From NCBI GenBank assembly GCA_001603685.1, contig LUZO01000254.1, positions 1 through 5,751 on the forward strand: a stretch of 5,751 nucleotides of DNA, in the 5' to 3' direction. Origin of the DNA: Bacteroidales bacterium Bact_23 (lineage in GTDB: Bacteria; Bacteroidota; Bacteroidia; Bacteroidales; Lentimicrobiaceae). Made by a program: the position numbers and the translations under genes. Shown one piece after another: positions 3,802-5,751 of this stretch (position 1 is the first letter of the stretch; the number at the start of each line of letters is the position of its first letter). Below the pieces are notes generated by a model. The model had not been told where the DNA came from, made no database searches, and saw only the letters and a list, made by a program, of their open reading frames with translations.

Positions 3802-5703
3802 TTACTTCATGATTTCAATGCTTCTTTTGATGAATCCTGTCAGGTCTTCACCCTTGAGCAGGTTCTGTGCAAGTTTGGCAAGGTCAACCATCTGTTTGGC
3901 CAGCGACTTGCGGCTCTCTTCATCCTTTTCATCGTTCAGCTTTGTAACCAGCGGATGGTTGCTGTTGATCACCAGGTTGAATGAGTCGGGCAGATTGCCC
4001 ATATACGAAGCGCCGCCCAGCACCGACATATCCTTCATCCTGCGCATGAACTCCGGCCGGGTAATCTGTACCGGCATCTCGGTTTCGCTCAGGCTTTCGA
4101 AAAGGATGTGATAATGCTCCTTGCCGGCGATTTCTTCGAAAACGGGTTTCAGCTTCTCCTTTTCTTCATCACTCAGCTTCGAAGGCAGGGCATCTTCCTT
4201 TTTAATCAGATTGTCAATTACATCGGAGTCAACCCGCACAAAGGAGGTGTTTTCAAACTTCTGCTCCAGCGTATTGATGAAGTGGTTGTCCAGCGGGCCG
4301 TCCATAATCAGCACATCGTAGCCTCTTTCGGTTGCGGCGGTGATAAAGCCGTGCTGCTCCTTCTGATCCGAAGCATAGAGATAAACCAGCTTTTTGTCTT
4401 TGTCGGTCTGGGTTGCAGTGATGTGGTTTTTGTACTCTTCGAAGGTAAAGTATTTGCCCTCATTGTTCTTCAGCAGGGTGAACTTCTCGGCTCTTTCCCA
4501 GAACTTCGGCTCGGTGATGATACCATATTCAATGAATACGCGGATATCGTCCCATTTCTTCTCAAAATCCTCGCGGTTGTTTTTGAAGATATCCTCCAGT
4601 TTATCGGCCACCTTTTTCATAATGTGGTTCGATATCTTCTTCACATTGGCATCGCTCTGGAGATACGAACGGGAAACATTCAGCGGGATGTCGGGCGAGT
4701 CGAGTACGCCGTGCATCAGGGTGAGGAAGTCGGGAACGATCCCCTCTACCGAATCGGTAACGAATACCTGATTCGAGTAGAGCTGAATCTTCTCCTTCTG
4801 AAGCTCGATGTTCTGCTTAACCTTGGGGAAATAGAGGATTCCCGTAAGGTTGAACGGGTAGTCAACATTCAGGTGGATGTTGAAGAGCGGCTCCTCGAAA
4901 GTTGCCGGATAGAGTTCGTGATAGAAGCTGTTGTAGTCTTCCTCGGTCAGATCAACCGGTTTGCGCTTCCAGGCGGGGTTGGTATTGTTGACGATGCGCG
5001 GCCTTTCAACCTCATCATACTTGTCGTTTCCGTTCTCATCCTTTTCGCCTTCCACCTTTTCCCAGGTTTTTTCGTTGCCAAATCTGATGGGAACCGGCAG
5101 GAACTTGCAGTATTTGTTGAGCAGTCCGAGAATTCTGGATTCTTCAAGAAATTCCTTCGAATCGTCGGCAATGTGGAGGATAATGTCGGTTCCCCTGCCT
5201 GACTTTTCGGCTTCGGTAAGGCTGTATTCGGGGCTGCCGTCGCATTCCCATTTCACCGCTTTGGTGCCTGCGCCCTTCTTATAGGTTTTGGTGAGAATCT
5301 CCACCTTCGAGGAGACCATAAACGATGAGTAGAAACCGAGCCCGAAGTGGCCGATCAACTGGGCGGCATCGGCTTCGCTCCTGCCTTTGTATTTTTTAAC
5401 AAACTCCTCAGCGCCTGAGAAAGCAATCTGATTGATGTATTTGTCAACCTCCTCGGCAGTCATCCCGATGCCTTTGTCCCTGACAATTAGGGTGTTGTCG
5501 TCTTTGTTAATCAGTACTTCAATGGTCAGGTCACCGAGATCTTCCTTGATATTCCCCATCGATGCCAGCGCCTTGAGTTTCTGGGTGGCATCCACAGCGT
5601 TGGATATCAGCTCTCTGAGGAATATTTCATGATCGGAATAGAGGAATTTTTTAATGATCGGAAAAATATTTTCCGTTTGAACATTTATTTTTCCAGTTTG
5701 CAT
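3802..5703 (-). CDS. htpG: Molecular chaperone HtpG (bacterial Hsp90)
   Basis: A complete 633-residue protein, a normal length for bacterial Hsp90. The N-terminal GHKL ATPase domain (about 1-210) shows the Bergerat-fold motifs: ELISNAVDA (31-39, with catalytic E31 and N35), DKGIGM (76-81, D76 contacting adenine), GHFGLGFYSSFMV (118-130) and GRGTDIILHI (169-178). A short charged linker (about 214-236) leads to the middle domain, which carries NVSR (342-345), where R345 matches the arginine that contacts the ATP gamma-phosphate. The C-terminal dimerisation domain runs from about 510 to the end. It lacks the MEEVD tail of eukaryotic cytosolic Hsp90, as expected for a bacterial protein. It is an ATP-dependent cytoplasmic dimer that acts late in protein folding under stress. 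No Shine-Dalgarno sequence is seen. Only 48 bp upstream are in the window; these contain TTTG at 5750-5747 but no convincing -7 box, so the promoter may lie partly outside. Confidence 0.97.
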   Translation of the reverse strand: MQTGKINVQTENIFPIIKKFLYSDHEIFLRELISNAVDATQKLKALASMGNIKEDLGDLTIEVLINKDDNTLIVRDKGIGMTAEEVDKYINQIAFSGAEEFVKKYKGRSEADAAQLIGHFGLGFYSSFMVSSKVEILTKTYKKGAGTKAVKWECDGSPEYSLTEAEKSGRGTDIILHIADDSKEFLEESRILGLLNKYCKFLPVPIRFGNEKTWEKVEGEKDENGNDKYDEVERPRIVNNTNPAWKRKPVDLTEEDYNSFYHELYPATFEEPLFNIHLNVDYPFNLTGILYFPKVKQNIELQKEKIQLYSNQVFVTDSVEGIVPDFLTLMHGVLDSPDIPLNVSRSYLQSDANVKKISNHIMKKVADKLEDIFKNNREDFEKKWDDIRVFIEYGIITEPKFWERAEKFTLLKNNEGKYFTFEEYKNHITATQTDKDKKLVYLYASDQKEQHGFITAATERGYDVLIMDGPLDNHFINTLEQKFENTSFVRVDSDVIDNLIKKEDALPSKLSDEEKEKLKPVFEEIAGKEHYHILFESLSETEMPVQITRPEFMRRMKDMSVLGGASYMGNLPDSFNLVINSNHPLVTKLNDEKDEESRKSLAKQMVDLAKLAQNLLKGEDLTGFIKRSIEIMK

Positions 5704-5751
5704 TGTGAAATATTTTTGATGGTTATTTTTTTTCTGACTGCTTTATCAAAG

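Noticed and set aside
4108..5202. Plus-strand open frame of 364 codons opposite htpG
   Set aside because: It is antisense to the conserved HtpG reading frame, has no domain signature and no ribosome-binding site.

Overview
This looks like a chromosomal segment of a member of the Bacteroidota. Three things point there: promoter-like sequences of the TTTG / TAnnTTTG type lie ahead of several genes; most start codons lack a clear Shine-Dalgarno sequence; and a lemA - TPM - TPM gene cluster is present. The order or genus cannot be fixed from the sequence. Most of the window is ordinary core genome. The left ~400 bp is less ordinary.

Layout, left to right. Bases 1-93 hold the first 31 codons of a leftward gene that runs off the window. 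Directly upstream of it is a Bacteroidota-type promoter overlaid by two palindromes that share the same centre (base 122). Bases 270-403 form a 134-bp element bounded by perfect 15-bp inverted repeats and filled almost completely by three further hairpins, so it could fold as a four-way junction. Its right end coincides with the 3' end of a leftward tRNA-Ser(UGA) gene (403-487), whose own promoter sits only a few bases upstream. Bases 488-747 are AT-rich, with the tRNA promoter, an alternating palindromic motif (593-611) and a candidate promoter for the next gene. A rightward pirin-family gene (748-1767) follows and converges on a leftward block.

The leftward block reads, in its own direction, htpG (5703-3802, Hsp90 chaperone), a strong Rho-independent terminator (3797-3764), then lemA (3697-3107), a short soluble TPM-domain gene (3078-2629) and a membrane-anchored TPM-domain gene with a glycine-rich tail (2616-1813). 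The last three are tightly spaced and probably form one operon, most likely acting at the cell envelope; their molecular function is not settled for the family. htpG is probably a separate unit because of the terminator behind it.

No CRISPR array, transposase, integrase or toxin module is visible. The two signals most worth a second look are the co-centred operator-like palindromes at 93-151 and the inverted-repeat-bounded cloverleaf at 270-403.
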